DNA from: Endomychus coccineus
Taxonomy: Eukaryota > Arthropoda > Insecta > Coleoptera > Endomychidae
DNA: 64,000 nt
Direction: 5' to 3'
Assembly: GCA_958510875.1 (NCBI GenBank)
Contig: OY294068.1
Span: forward strand, 70,472,633-70,536,632
Below the pieces are notes generated by a model, which was not told the DNA's origin, made no database searches, and saw only the letters and a program-made list of their open reading frames with translations. Within the stretch, counting starts at the first letter, position 1. Every line of letters begins with the position of its first letter. The translations under genes were made by a program, and so were the position numbers. Of the stretch, positions 53,593 to 63,449 are shown piece after piece.

Positions 53593-54640
53593 GTCTAGGT
53601 ATCCTTTTACAAAAAATAATTAGCCATTAAAAAATACACAAATTAATTAGGTATACTTGTAGTCAGTAGTGGACTGTAGGGAGAGGAGGTAGGCATTCGT
53701 ATTTTTCATGAAGGTATGGTGCTTATAAGGATAGGGAAAAACCTCACTAGGTAAAGAGTTCCACAACTTCGCTGTTCGATAAAAAAATTAAGTATGGTAG
53801 GAAGAAGTTCGGCAGGTCTCGAGTTTGACAGTGAAGTGGTGACTAGTTTGAGCTCACCTAGTTCGTCTGTCTGGAATCGTGGTGGAACGACGGACCCGAG
53901 TTCTGATGAACATCGACCATGGAAATATATATAGAAAATGGAGATATCTCCGACCTTTCTACGATGTCGTAGAAATGTCAAGGAACTCGTAAGTGTGACA
54001 TCATCAATCAAACGAATATGTCTCTTCTGGATAGAATCCACGAGCTTCAGCGTTTGTGAACAGTACTCCAGGACAGATCGAATATGTGCTTTGTAGATTA
54101 TGAGGAGCTGCTGGGATGTAAAGTAGCTCTTGGCACGGGATAGAAAACCAAGTACTTGTGAAGCGGTTCTCGCAATGGACCTCAAATGATCGTCATATGA
54201 GAGGGTCCTGTTGGTGATGATCCCAAGCATTGTTATGGAAGACTTCAAAGGAATATTTGTGCCTGATATCATCAAATTAGGGATTGTTGAACCCGCCTTC
54301 CTGGATAAGACGCAAGCTTGAGTTTTGGTTGCATTAAACTCTACTAGATTATCAGATCCCCATTTCAAAATCTTTGCCAGGTGTCCATTAATTGCGTCAA
54401 CCTGTCCCTGTCTCGCTCCTCTGGCTTCAATGGATGGTATAGGGGCTCTAGGTGAGAAAGCGGTATGAAGTGTACCATCATCTGCAAAGCTGTGGATGGA
54501 ACAGGCGGTCACGTCCAGCAGATCGTTGATATGGAGCAAAAACAAAGTTGGTGACAAAACAGATCCCTGTGGAACACCAGTGCTGACAGTTATTGTATCG
54601 GAAAATACTCCGTAACCACCACATGGAGTGATCTATCTGA
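53593..54640 (-). pseudogene. LINE reverse transcriptase fragment, 5'-truncated
   Basis: On the - strand, coding starts near 54640 (CGGYGVFSDTITVSTGVPQG), continues SVLSPTLFLLHINDLL and reaches the catalytic FADDGTLH. Then come KWGSDNLVEFNATKTQACVL, MLGIITNRTLSYDDHLRSIA and IIYKAHIRSVLEYCS, and the end FRTAKLWNSLP-like segment is degenerate. The long frame 53706-54557 is open for 283 codons. GVPQGSVLSP and FADD are typical of jockey-related LINE RTs. The 3' end reaches ~53593 and abuts the foldback element. Confidence 0.75.
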
Positions 54641-55035
54641 GAGCAAACTGACCTATCAAGTTAAAAGTAAAGTATTAAACAACTTGGAGAAATTTGAAGT
54701 TAATAAATTTAAAAATACAGGGAAACTTTTAAATGATCAGAAAGACTACCAATTCTCATTATTAAATTTATTTGTACGTAACTCTTATCCTACTGTACAC
54801 GTACCTCACTCATCCCCTCCTTAATCTTGATTTTAATATTTACGGAATAAACCGTAGTTTGTGAAACCATTCTTTGTTGAAGCCACCATGTGGTGAAACA
54901 TGTCAGGTTTTGTTTATAAAAATGTGTGAGTTTGTGAAAATTTATTACAAGTTTATTTTTTATTAAAACTATAGATATCAATTTTCAACAAGTAAGCACC
55001 AAAACCATCCAAAGTTCTATAATTAATTAATATTC
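54641..55035 (+). repeat. Possible degenerate PLE-type 3' end
   Basis: It contains ttgaagccaccatgtggtga followed by aacatgtc. These give a CACC/GGTG stem, GAAA and a self-complementary ACATGT ending in a GUC triplet, reminiscent of hammerheads in PLE terminal repeats. The CUGANGA core is not conserved (UUGAAGC). Nothing else is recognised in this stretch. Confidence 0.25.
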
Positions 55036-55038
55036 TTA

Positions 55039-55777
55039 TAGTCCAGGCTATGAACCGGAATAAAAAAAAACAAGTAAGTTCAAATCAAAAAATTTGTTTT
55101 GCATTAGCTTCAGGAGGTTCTCAGGATCATTCATACACCTTAAAACCTCTTGGGAACCCCAACCCCACCCATTGGGGGCGAAAATGGCCGAATTTGTCGA
55201 TTTTACTACCCCAACGATGGATTGCAAGTAAATCTGGCTTCGGATTCGTGTTCAGCGACCCAAAAAACCTCCTTAGTGCACTTGAAATGACAAAAACACT
55301 TAAATTGCAAAATAACATATTAGGGGTGCAAAATTGGCCAATTTCGTCGATTTCACCACCCCAACGATGAATTTTAAGTAAATCTGGCTTCGAAATCGTA
55401 TTCAGCGACCCAAAAAAAACCTTGGTGCATTCGATATGCCTAAAACACGTAAATTGCAAAATTCTCCTAAAATGGATAGCAAGTAAATCTGTCACCGGAT
55501 TTGTCTTCAGCGACCCAAAAAAAAACCCTAGGTGTACTCGAAATGCCAAAATACCTTTTTTTGTAGAAAATACAATTCAAGACTTGGGATGTTGCAAATT
55601 AGGGGGAGATTTCGGGCCATTTTCACCCTCAATGGGTGGGGTTGGGGTTCCCAAGAGGTTTTAAGGTGTATGAATGATCCTGAGAAACTCCTGAAGCTTA
55701 TGCAAAAAAAAAATTTTGATTCGAACTTAATGTTTTTTTTTCATTATAGCTAAAATCCCGGTTCACAGCCTGGATTA
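55039..55777. mobile_element. Small member of the TAGTCCAGGC foldback family
   Basis: The ends are tagtccaggctatgaaccgg and the reverse complement of taatccaggctgtgaaccgg, flanked by TTA (55036-55038, 55778-55780). It contains three or more copies of the cagcgacccaaaaaa motif with a preceding ggattcgt-like block. These are shared, in reverse, with the tandem units of the element at 11945-13061. Confidence 0.75.
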
Positions 55778-55952
55778 TTAACTAGTAATTGGGTTCGTCA
55801 AACTATTATTTCCAAAAAAAATTGTGCGGCGTTAAGTAGTTGGATGTCCTGTATAATGTAATCTTGTTCATCTCGATAATATGATAAATTATGTTTTTAT
55901 CTATGCTATACCCCAAGTAAATAAACATCCAAGACCACGATTAGATGTTTTT

Positions 55953-56292
55953 TAAAACCCATTACTTATATATAAATTCTCAGGAAATAGGCCACATTAA
56001 CACTTATGGTTTATATCTTCGTCTTTACGTACGTTTCGGTTACCACATCATTGATGTGGTACAATTTCGATTATTCGTGGTTCTGTTCATTTCGGCGACG
56101 TGGGCATTTTCAATTGAAATTGGTGCGATAAGGACGCTTTGTGCTAATACAATAAGTTTTAGATGATGGTCGTGAGACCGAAACGTACGTAAAGACGAAA
56201 CTATAAAGCATAAGTGTTAATGTGACCTATTTCCCGAGAATTTATATATAATTCATACCTGGGTCAAGAATCTTTATTATAAAACCTATTAC
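55953..56292 (+). mobile_element. Short PLE insertion with inverted and direct ends and a 13-bp target duplication
   Basis: The left half is a reverse complement of the PLE terminal region (ggaaataggccacattaaca, then cgtctttacgtacgtttcgg). The right half is the direct form (gatggtcgtgagaccgaaac, then tgacctatttcccgagaatt) and ends gggtcaagaatctttatta. The flanks are TAAAACCCATTAC (55953-55965) and TAAAACCTATTAC (56280-56292), a 13-bp duplication with one change. The hammerhead core in the direct half is degenerate (TAGATGA in place of CTGATGA). Confidence 0.75.
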
Positions 56293-57989
56293 GTTATGCG
56301 ATCCCTCCATATAACTAAAAGATAGTACCCGTGTGTCTTTAGGAGATGGTCTATTTCAAAATGTGTGTTTCTCATTTCGAAGTCAAAAAGACATCAGTCT
56401 TTTATGGTGATTTTATCTTCCATTTGTATGGGGTTGTTTGATTCAGCAGACCATTCTCGCAGAGATTTATTTTGCGGTTAGAAATAAATCTTTCAATCTC
56501 TCTTGCTAACAGTTTCTCTGGGTTGATCAAATAACCAACAAAGGGATGATTTTTTATATCCATTTTAGAACTACTCTAACAAACGGATTGTTCTTGGATA
56601 TATGTGATTTATCTTTTGAAAAGCTCTGAGGCAATGACGCATTTTCGGCCATGTCTTGAACGTTATCAATTGTGGTTCACTTTCGGAGTAATTGCGGTTC
56701 TTGCTTCTTTCATGCAGCATTTGTCGGTCTAACCATTTCTTAATAGGAATGACTTCGCTCTCATAAGTTACTTCTTGCTTGTCTTCGGAGGTGTCTTCCT
56801 GTCTCTTCATGATGTGTTACGGGACGAATTATCTGCTTCCATGAATCAATTACCGACATCCCAAATTTGCTAGTTAAATTTAGTACAACGGACAGTACAT
56901 TATTTGTTGTTTTCACTTCTATCGATTCTTCCCTTTCCTGGCGTGGAACAAAGTCGTGATTGAGCTCATTAAAGACAACATCAATTATAGATTTCTACTT
57001 ATTCAACCTATAATATCCTTGATACTAAAATTAATGATAGTAAAATTTGTTGATGTCATCGCGATCTAATAGCTCGGAATATTTTTTTGCATACTCTGCT
57101 ACTACATAGTCATGGCAAACTAGAGAAAAAAAATAATTTCTAACATGAAGTATCAAATAGAATGAAATGACACGGTACGGCTTTGCTTTTGTATAACCCT
57201 TTTAAAATTGTTTAATAATCTATGAATGAACCAGGAACATTATAACAACGAAATTGTCAAAAAACCTACGGACAATGGTTAGGACAAATATTTGATTAAT
57301 AAGTTAATTTGTAACCATTTACAGAAAATTCAATGAAATTCAAAATTTTTACTCATTATCCTTCAATAATCAAAAAATGCCATAATTTGTTTTCTAAATT
57401 TTCAATGCAACCGGTTACCCTAGATGTAAGAAGAAGCTAAAAACAGTTGAGGCAACATCTTTGATAAGTTTCCGGCAAATCTGGACTGGAGTTTACAAAA
57501 TTGATCATTTCACTATTTCAAGAAACTTCACTTTTAATAGTATTTAAACAGGCACATTGGGTTGTCTAATTTAGTTCACTCTGATGGCTACTTAGCTGGA
57601 AGGTCCTCAGTACTTTAACAGTAATTGAATAGAATCAGTCTTTGCGTGATCAAAATCCATTCTGAACTTAAAAAATTAGTAATTTTATTTGAGTTCGATT
57701 TTCACTAATTTAATTTATTAATTATTGTAACCAAAACAAAACTATATAATCATTTAGGAAAAAGACAAATTTAATACGTATAAGTAGAGAGAAAATTTCT
57801 ACTTGATCGTCTTGGTGTGAATTTTATAAGAATATTATTAGTATGCAAACCAGGAGCAGAACTGGTACATTCTTTAACAAATTTATAATAAAATATGTAT
57901 TGAGTAGTGTTTATTTCCTGATTTGGTCGTGGAAATGTTTTTTGTTTGTATAAATAAAAAGACAATTTTGGATGCTAACACTAACTATA
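56293..57989. other. No recognised feature
   Basis: AT-rich sequence. The - strand ORF 56571-56810 (79 codons, charged) is not recognised. No terminal repeats were seen. Confidence 0.4.
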
Positions 57990-57991
57990 TA

Positions 57992-60403
57992 CAGGGTGTA
58001 AATAAATAATTGCGAAAAAATTCAGGGGGTGATTCCTTGTTGACAAATAAGGTGGTTCTTTCATATAAAAAAAATCATTTGACCTCCTCATGTTAAGATA
58101 CAGCCCTTTAAATGGGGCCCCAAAAAAGTATTTTTTTACTTTTATCTTCTAAATCCAGAAAGTTACAAAAATAAAATTAAGCACACATTATTTGCTATTA
58201 AGAAGGCATCCAATAACTGAGTTGCTGGTTTCCCACTATGTTTGTAAGGGGTAGAAATAACCACCCCTAAAACTTGTTTTTCACAAAACTTTTTCTCTTA
58301 TGTGTATATTGCCAATTAAAAATGTATTTTAGGTAGCTTGTTTCATTCTGAGCAAAAATAGGTTCTTGTACTTTCTTCGAAAATTTGAAGATTTCTGAGA
58401 AAAAAAAAATTTACTTACAAGTACATGGCCCGATTCTCATAGTGTGGAATTTTAATTAAACTTTGATTTACCTAGTAGGCGGCTGTCATGTTGACATATT
58501 TTGTTAAGACAACTAAATTATTTTTAGTATGTGCAATAATAAGTTAAAATCATTGTTAATTGTCTTACACTGTTATCATTTTGAGGCCCTTTTGTAAAGA
58601 ATTTCAGTAAAATGGAAGTGTACACAAATACAGAATTGACAGATATGCTTTTCGTTTACGGGCTATGTAATGGAAATTCCTTAGAAGCGTCAAGAAGATA
58701 TTCAGAAATGTATCCCCATCGCGTCGCTCCGCATCACAGTCTATTTGCACGGCTTCATCAACGACTACGAGAAAATGGTACCTTCAAAACGATGAAACAT
58801 GATCGTGGTCGCCAACGCGAAGTTAGAACACCAGCATTAGAGGAAGCAGTACTTAATGTAGTCGACGAGCAACCTGACATTAGTACCAGGAAGATTGGTT
58901 TGCTGTTACATGTTAACCATATGACGGTATATGCCATCTTAAAGGAACAGCTCTTATATCCTCATCACATACAACGAGTCCAGGCTCTATTACCGCGGGA
59001 TTTTCCGAATCGTCTAGTATTTTCCACTTGGATGCTGGAAGTGATTAGACAAAACTGTGCATTTCTGAAGAAGGTCTTATTTACATATGAGGCTAAGTTT
59101 TCTAGAGAGGCGATTATTAATTATCATAATAATCACATATGGGCCGAAGAAAACACTCACGCTATAATAGAAGCTCACCACCAAGAACAATTTTCTTTGA
59201 ATGTGTGGTTAGGGCATATTGGGAATCAGTTAGTTGGCCCACATTTTCTGCCGCCTAGATTAGATGAGAATTCATACAGTTTATTTCTGAGAGAAGAATT
59301 GCCACTATTACTTGATGATATTCCTTTACGTGAGATAATGGAAATGTGGTTTATGCACGATGGGGCCCCTGCCCATTTTAGTGTAAGAGCACGTGAGGTT
59401 TTGAATGAAGTCTATCCAAATCGCTGGATAGGTCGAGGTGGGCCTCAATTTTGGCCACCTGGACTTAAATCCTTTGGATTTTTCTATTTGGGGGCATTCA
59501 AAAACTTTGGTATACAAGACTCCTGTTCGAAACCTGGAAGATCTACGAAACCGCATAATTTTTTCATGTAGGGTTATTCAAGATACCCCAGATATGTTCC
59601 ACCGAATACGAGGATCAATGCGTCGCCGTCTAGACGCGTGTGTAATGGCTGAAGGGGGTCATTTCGAACATCTCATATGATCTCTATTAGTTTTTAATTC
59701 AAGAATAATATTTAATTGTTACATTATTTTAAGTGCAGTTTGAGTTCCATTAAATAGCATATCTGTCAATTCTGCATTTGTGTACACTTCCATTTTACTG
59801 AAAATCTTTACAAAAGGGCCTAAAAATGATAACAATGTAAGACAATTAACAATGATTTTAACTTATTATTGCACATACTAAAAATAATGTAGTTGTCTTA
59901 ACAAAATATGTCAACATGACAGCCGCCTACTAGGTAAATCAAAGTTTAATTAAAATTCCACACTATGAGAATCGTGCCATGTACTTGTAAGTAAATTATT
60001 TTATTTCTCAGAAATCTTCGAAAATTTTTCGAAAAAATTACAAGAAATCTTTTTTGCTCAGAATGAAACAAGCTACCTGAAATTTTTAATTGGCAATATA
60101 CACATAAGAGAAAAAGTTAAGTGAAAAACAAGTTTAAGGGGTGGTTATTTCTACCCCTTACAAACAACCAGCAACTCAGTTATTGGATGCCTTCTTAATA
60201 GCAAATAACGTGTGCTTAATTTTATTTTTGTAACTTTTTGGATTTAGAAGATAAAAATAAAAAACTACATTTTGGCGCCCCATTTAAAGGGCTGTATCTT
60301 AACATTAGGGGGTCAAATGATTTTTATTATATGAAAGACCCACCTTATTTTTCAACAAGGAATCACCCCCTGAATTTTTTCGCAGTTATTTATCTACACC
60401 CTG
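57992..60403 (+). mobile_element. Tc1/mariner-type element with ~650-bp inverted ends that include the transposase start
   Basis: The ends are cagggtgtaaataaataatt and its near reverse complement, flanked by TA (57990-57991, 60404-60405). The inverted repeats span 57992-58649 and 59756-60403. They include the transposase ATG (58612) and its first ~12 codons, so the start region is duplicated in reverse at the right end. The gene is nearly intact. Confidence 0.88.
58612..59680 (+). pseudogene. Tc1/mariner (DUF4817-type) transposase, one frameshift, first catalytic Asp lost
   Basis: The frame MEVYTNTELTDMLFVYGLCN is open for ~275 codons of real homology. It has the N-terminal helix domain, YPHRVAPHHSLFARLHQRLR, and a second HTH (ISTRKIGLLLHVNHMTVYAI). 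The first catalytic motif reads VLFTYEAKF, where (S/T)DEA is expected, so Asp is now Tyr. The second, WFMHDGAPAHF, is intact. Near 59440 a shift moves the frame to LDLNPLDFSIWGHSKTLVYK, keeping the last Asp, and the C-terminus GGHFEHLI ends at 59680. It is recent but inactive. Confidence 0.86.
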
Positions 60404-60659
60404 TATATTACATAAAGTTGAAACAGGTTAAATAATGTTTATAACATTATAACTATACCGTCGGTAGGGTAAAGATACACCTGTACCGTTAAAAGCAATA
60501 GAGTAATAAAAAAGGGAAAGTTGATATTTTGCAGCCCCTTATTTACAATATTGAAGTCAATTTATTTACATCTTAACTGATTTGTAAATGACAACAATTT
60601 GCGATATACTATACAATTTTGATTAATTTTCATGTAACTGAACAAGTAGTTCGATACAC

Positions 60660-61046
60660 AATGGTAAAATAGTAACTAGGGTCACATGCTTTTATATCCT
60701 AAAAATTTTTGTCAAAAAAATTTCAAATTTGTGAGAACCAAAACTTTTAATGCATTACCATTACCTCTGAGTTTAAAACAATTAGAGTATAAGAAAAAAA
60801 AGTGTTACGAAATTGGATTATAGCAAACTTATAATAACATATGGATTGAGTAGTTTGATACACGATAAAAATCATAAGTATAAATAATGTAACTTTTCTT
60901 CCTTCTAATGGTAAAATAGTAACATAGGAGGGTACACATGCTTTTATATCATAAACATTTTTGTCAAAAATGTTCCAAATTTGTGGGAACAAAAACTTTT
61001 AATGCATTACCATTACCTCTGCATTTAAAACAATTAGAATATAATG
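60660..61046. repeat. Direct duplication of ~140 bp
   Basis: The stretch aatggtaaaatagtaac ... catgcttttatatc ... ttttaatgcattaccattac ... taaaacaattagagtataa at 60660-60797 is repeated at 60908-61046 with about 10% change, 248 bp apart. No terminal features are seen. Confidence 0.75.
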
Positions 61047-61132
61047 TAGGGAAAATATAGCATGATATTTAAGTTATTATATTCATGCTGAATATGTATA
61101 TATTATTTAGAACAATTATTATTGATACACTA

Positions 61133-61374
61133 AGCAGTACGTCACCCGTGACAAGAGGGGCGAACGTTACCTTTCAGGTAACACTTACATTGATAGATAT
61201 AGATGTCTCGATATTCTACCGAGAACGACATGGTACAATCCTGTCACGGGTACTATTGACTTAGTGATGTTTCTTATTGTGTATCAGTGAATAAACCACC
61301 TTACCACAACGTCATCTTTTATTCTGCGGTGTCCACGCAGATATCCCAACCTCATATAATCAAAAACCACCAAA
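61133..61374 (+). mobile_element. 5' LTR of a gypsy-type retrotransposon (left boundary approximate)
   Basis: It lies directly before a primer-binding-site-like TGG at 61375 and contains an AATAAA signal at 61290-61295. The palindromic pieces gtcacccgtgac and the later gtcacgggtac suggest a structured R region. The exact left end (near 61130) cannot be fixed because the 3' LTR is outside the window. Confidence 0.5.
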
Positions 61375-61392
61375 TGGCGATCCTGCAAACTG
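61375..61392 (+). promoter_or_regulatory. Probable tRNA primer-binding site
   Basis: TGGCGATCCTGCAAACTG begins with TGG, the complement of a tRNA CCA end, right after the LTR and ahead of gag. The particular tRNA was not identified. Confidence 0.5.
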
Positions 61393-61486
61393 CTTCGTGA
61401 TGCGGAATTAGGCCGGAAACTGGAGGCAAGTTCTGTGAAGCTAGGAGAATCTTCGAGTAAGGAAATGTACTAATATACTTAACAAA

Positions 61487-61690
61487 ATGGGTGGTTCTCA
61501 ATCCAAAACGACGGAAGTTGTTATCAATTCAGCGGACTATCCCGGAATTATAGCCTTTGTTGGAGTAATTCTCATACTTGCAATATTGGGATATGAAAGG
61601 TGCAAGAAAAGGATACAGGCTAAACACTCAAGAAAGATTCATAGAAGTATGGCACTTCTTGATGCAACAGGCACATCGGAACGTGTTTAA
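61487..61690 (+). CDS. Small membrane-anchored ORF upstream of gag
   Basis: 67 codons starting MGGSQSK, an N-myristoylation-type motif (MGxxxS). A hydrophobic segment follows at residues ~20-37 (IIAFVGVILILAILGY), then a basic cluster (RCKKRIQAKHSRKIHR). It sits between the primer-binding site and gag in the leader of the gypsy-type element. Insect 17.6/TED-related elements have small leader ORFs of this kind, to my recollection; a role is not established. The ATG at 61487 lies in an acceptable context (aaaATGg). Confidence 0.6.
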   Translation: MGGSQSKTTEVVINSADYPGIIAFVGVILILAILGYERCKKRIQAKHSRKIHRSMALLDATGTSERV

Positions 61691-62192
61691 GAATCAGTGA
61701 CGGTCCAGCTGAGATTGGGAAGGACGAAAGGAGCATTCACGGACGAGGTCTAGGACGTCAGCAGTTCGCCGACCCGACCCAAGATTGAGCGCGATGGTTC
61801 AACGCCACGAAAGTCCCGAATCAGCAGAAAGTATCAACCGGTATGTTCACCATTTAATGAATAATGTTTAATTGTTTCATAATTTTGATGACATTGATAT
61901 TCGTAATTAGAATAGAAATTGTAGCAATGTTTCGCAAATTTGTGCTATGAAAAACAATTTAAGTTCAATGAATTAACAAAATGTTGTATTTAATAGGTCA
62001 CTTTATATAATAATTTATATATATTTATTATCTAACCTCTACTCATAGGCACTAGAAAAAATTATTCATGTAATTACCTAAATATTTTATTTCATTGGGA
62101 CCTATATTTCATTGGCTATCGGTTTATGTATTAATTTTTTTGGGTTTGGTATTTGGTTTATTTATTCACATATGTTTATCAAATTGAGGTAA

Positions 62193-63449
62193 ATGCCGCT
62201 ATTGCCGGAAGTTGCTCAAATAAGGGTACAACTAGGCGAGATCAGAGCCGTAATTGTTAAATGTAACATAGAAAGGCGAGTAAATCATAATAAGGCAGTT
62301 GAAGCTAAATTATATTATCAAACTATAAAGGAATTTGAGGATAAGGTACGAAAAGGTGAGATTATTGTTAAAAAGGAAGATATTCCGATTTTCCAAGAGT
62401 CTTTGGAGGCAATTGATAAATTGTATTTGGAAATTGTTAATTTAACGAAGAAAGGGAAAGTGGAAACTGATACCGAAATTACAGATCAGTTTTTAATTAA
62501 GATGTCGCGGTTCGATTATAGAACAGCAGTAGAGTTATTACCAAAATTTGATGGTAAAGATGAGACGACAGAGCAACTCATCAACGCAATTGAGTTTTAC
62601 GAACAAGATTTGACTCAAGCTGTGGACAAACAACGGCTGATCGATTTTGTCTTAAAAACAAGATTGACCACCAGCGCGTTGGCACAGATTAACAGACAAT
62701 ATAATGTTGTGGGGGTTTTGGTGCGTGATATGCGTATGCATTTAATACCTAAAAAATCACACGCGGCTTTGGAAGAGAAGTTGTCAAGAACAAAACAAGG
62801 ATCCAGGACAGTTGAAGAATTTGGAAAAGACGTACAGGAACTCTTCCGCAACTTGACAATCTCCCAGGCCAATGACGACGACAATGCATATGCGATCTTG
62901 CAGCCACTCAATGAGAAAACTGCAATAAGGAAATTTACTTCGGGCTTGAATAACCAGTCCTTAAGTATAATTCTAGCTGCAAGAAATCCAACATCCCTAA
63001 TAGAAGCGATAAAAGTAGCGCAAGATAATGAAAGTCTAACGAAAACGTCTGAAATAAATGCCATGGGAAAAAGCCGTAACGACAATGATGGAGGATATCA
63101 TAAATATAGAGGCGAAATTTCGAATAGGAGAGAATTCACAAATAATTATAGAGGCCGTTCTAACAGAGGAATATATCAAAATCAAAATTACCGAAATAAC
63201 TACAACCACAACTACGGGAATAATTATACAAAACAAGCTAATAATTACAACCAAGAGAGTAAGAACTGTAGTAATTATAAACGTGGACAGTATAGGGGTT
63301 ACAATAACCACGGTCGAGGACAGTTTAAGAATTTAGCTCGAAATACGCAAAATAGAGGGTATCAAGGCAATGTGTATTGTGCGCAAGGAGATGAAAGTAA
63401 GAATGTTGAGGATGAAAGTTCACTGCAGCAGTTTTTTCGAGAGAACTGA
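62193..63449 (+). CDS. gag: gypsy-type retrotransposon Gag
   Basis: 418 codons, intact. The first two-thirds is the helical capsid-type region, with FDGKDETTEQLINAIEFYEQ near residue 118 and SRTKQGSRTVEEFGKDVQEL near 200. The last ~110 residues are an Asn/Tyr/Arg/Gly-rich nucleocapsid-like tail (repeated NYRG, NYN, RGQ) with no CCHC zinc knuckle. That layout is typical of the 17.6/297/TED branch of insect gypsy elements. It packages the element RNA. The pol frame overlaps its end in another register. Confidence 0.85.
   Translation: MPLLPEVAQIRVQLGEIRAVIVKCNIERRVNHNKAVEAKLYYQTIKEFEDKVRKGEIIVKKEDIPIFQESLEAIDKLYLEIVNLTKKGKVETDTEITDQFLIKMSRFDYRTAVELLPKFDGKDETTEQLINAIEFYEQDLTQAVDKQRLIDFVLKTRLTTSALAQINRQYNVVGVLVRDMRMHLIPKKSHAALEEKLSRTKQGSRTVEEFGKDVQELFRNLTISQANDDDNAYAILQPLNEKTAIRKFTSGLNNQSLSIILAARNPTSLIEAIKVAQDNESLTKTSEINAMGKSRNDNDGGYHKYRGEISNRREFTNNYRGRSNRGIYQNQNYRNNYNHNYGNNYTKQANNYNQESKNCSNYKRGQYRGYNNHGRGQFKNLARNTQNRGYQGNVYCAQGDESKNVEDESSLQQFFREN

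Noticed and set aside
54790..54981. Hammerhead ribozyme at ~54875-54905 as a firm call
   Set aside because: The GAAA and stem III parts fit, but the CUGANGA core is not conserved, so only a low-confidence repeat entry was kept.
56571..56810. 79-codon charged - strand ORF as a gene
   Set aside because: No motif, no recognisable start context, no splice or repeat context. Length is within chance expectation for this window.
63036..63336. Overlapping ORFs on both strands within the gag tail
   Set aside because: They are frame shadows of the low-complexity Asn/Tyr/Arg-rich coding tail of Gag.
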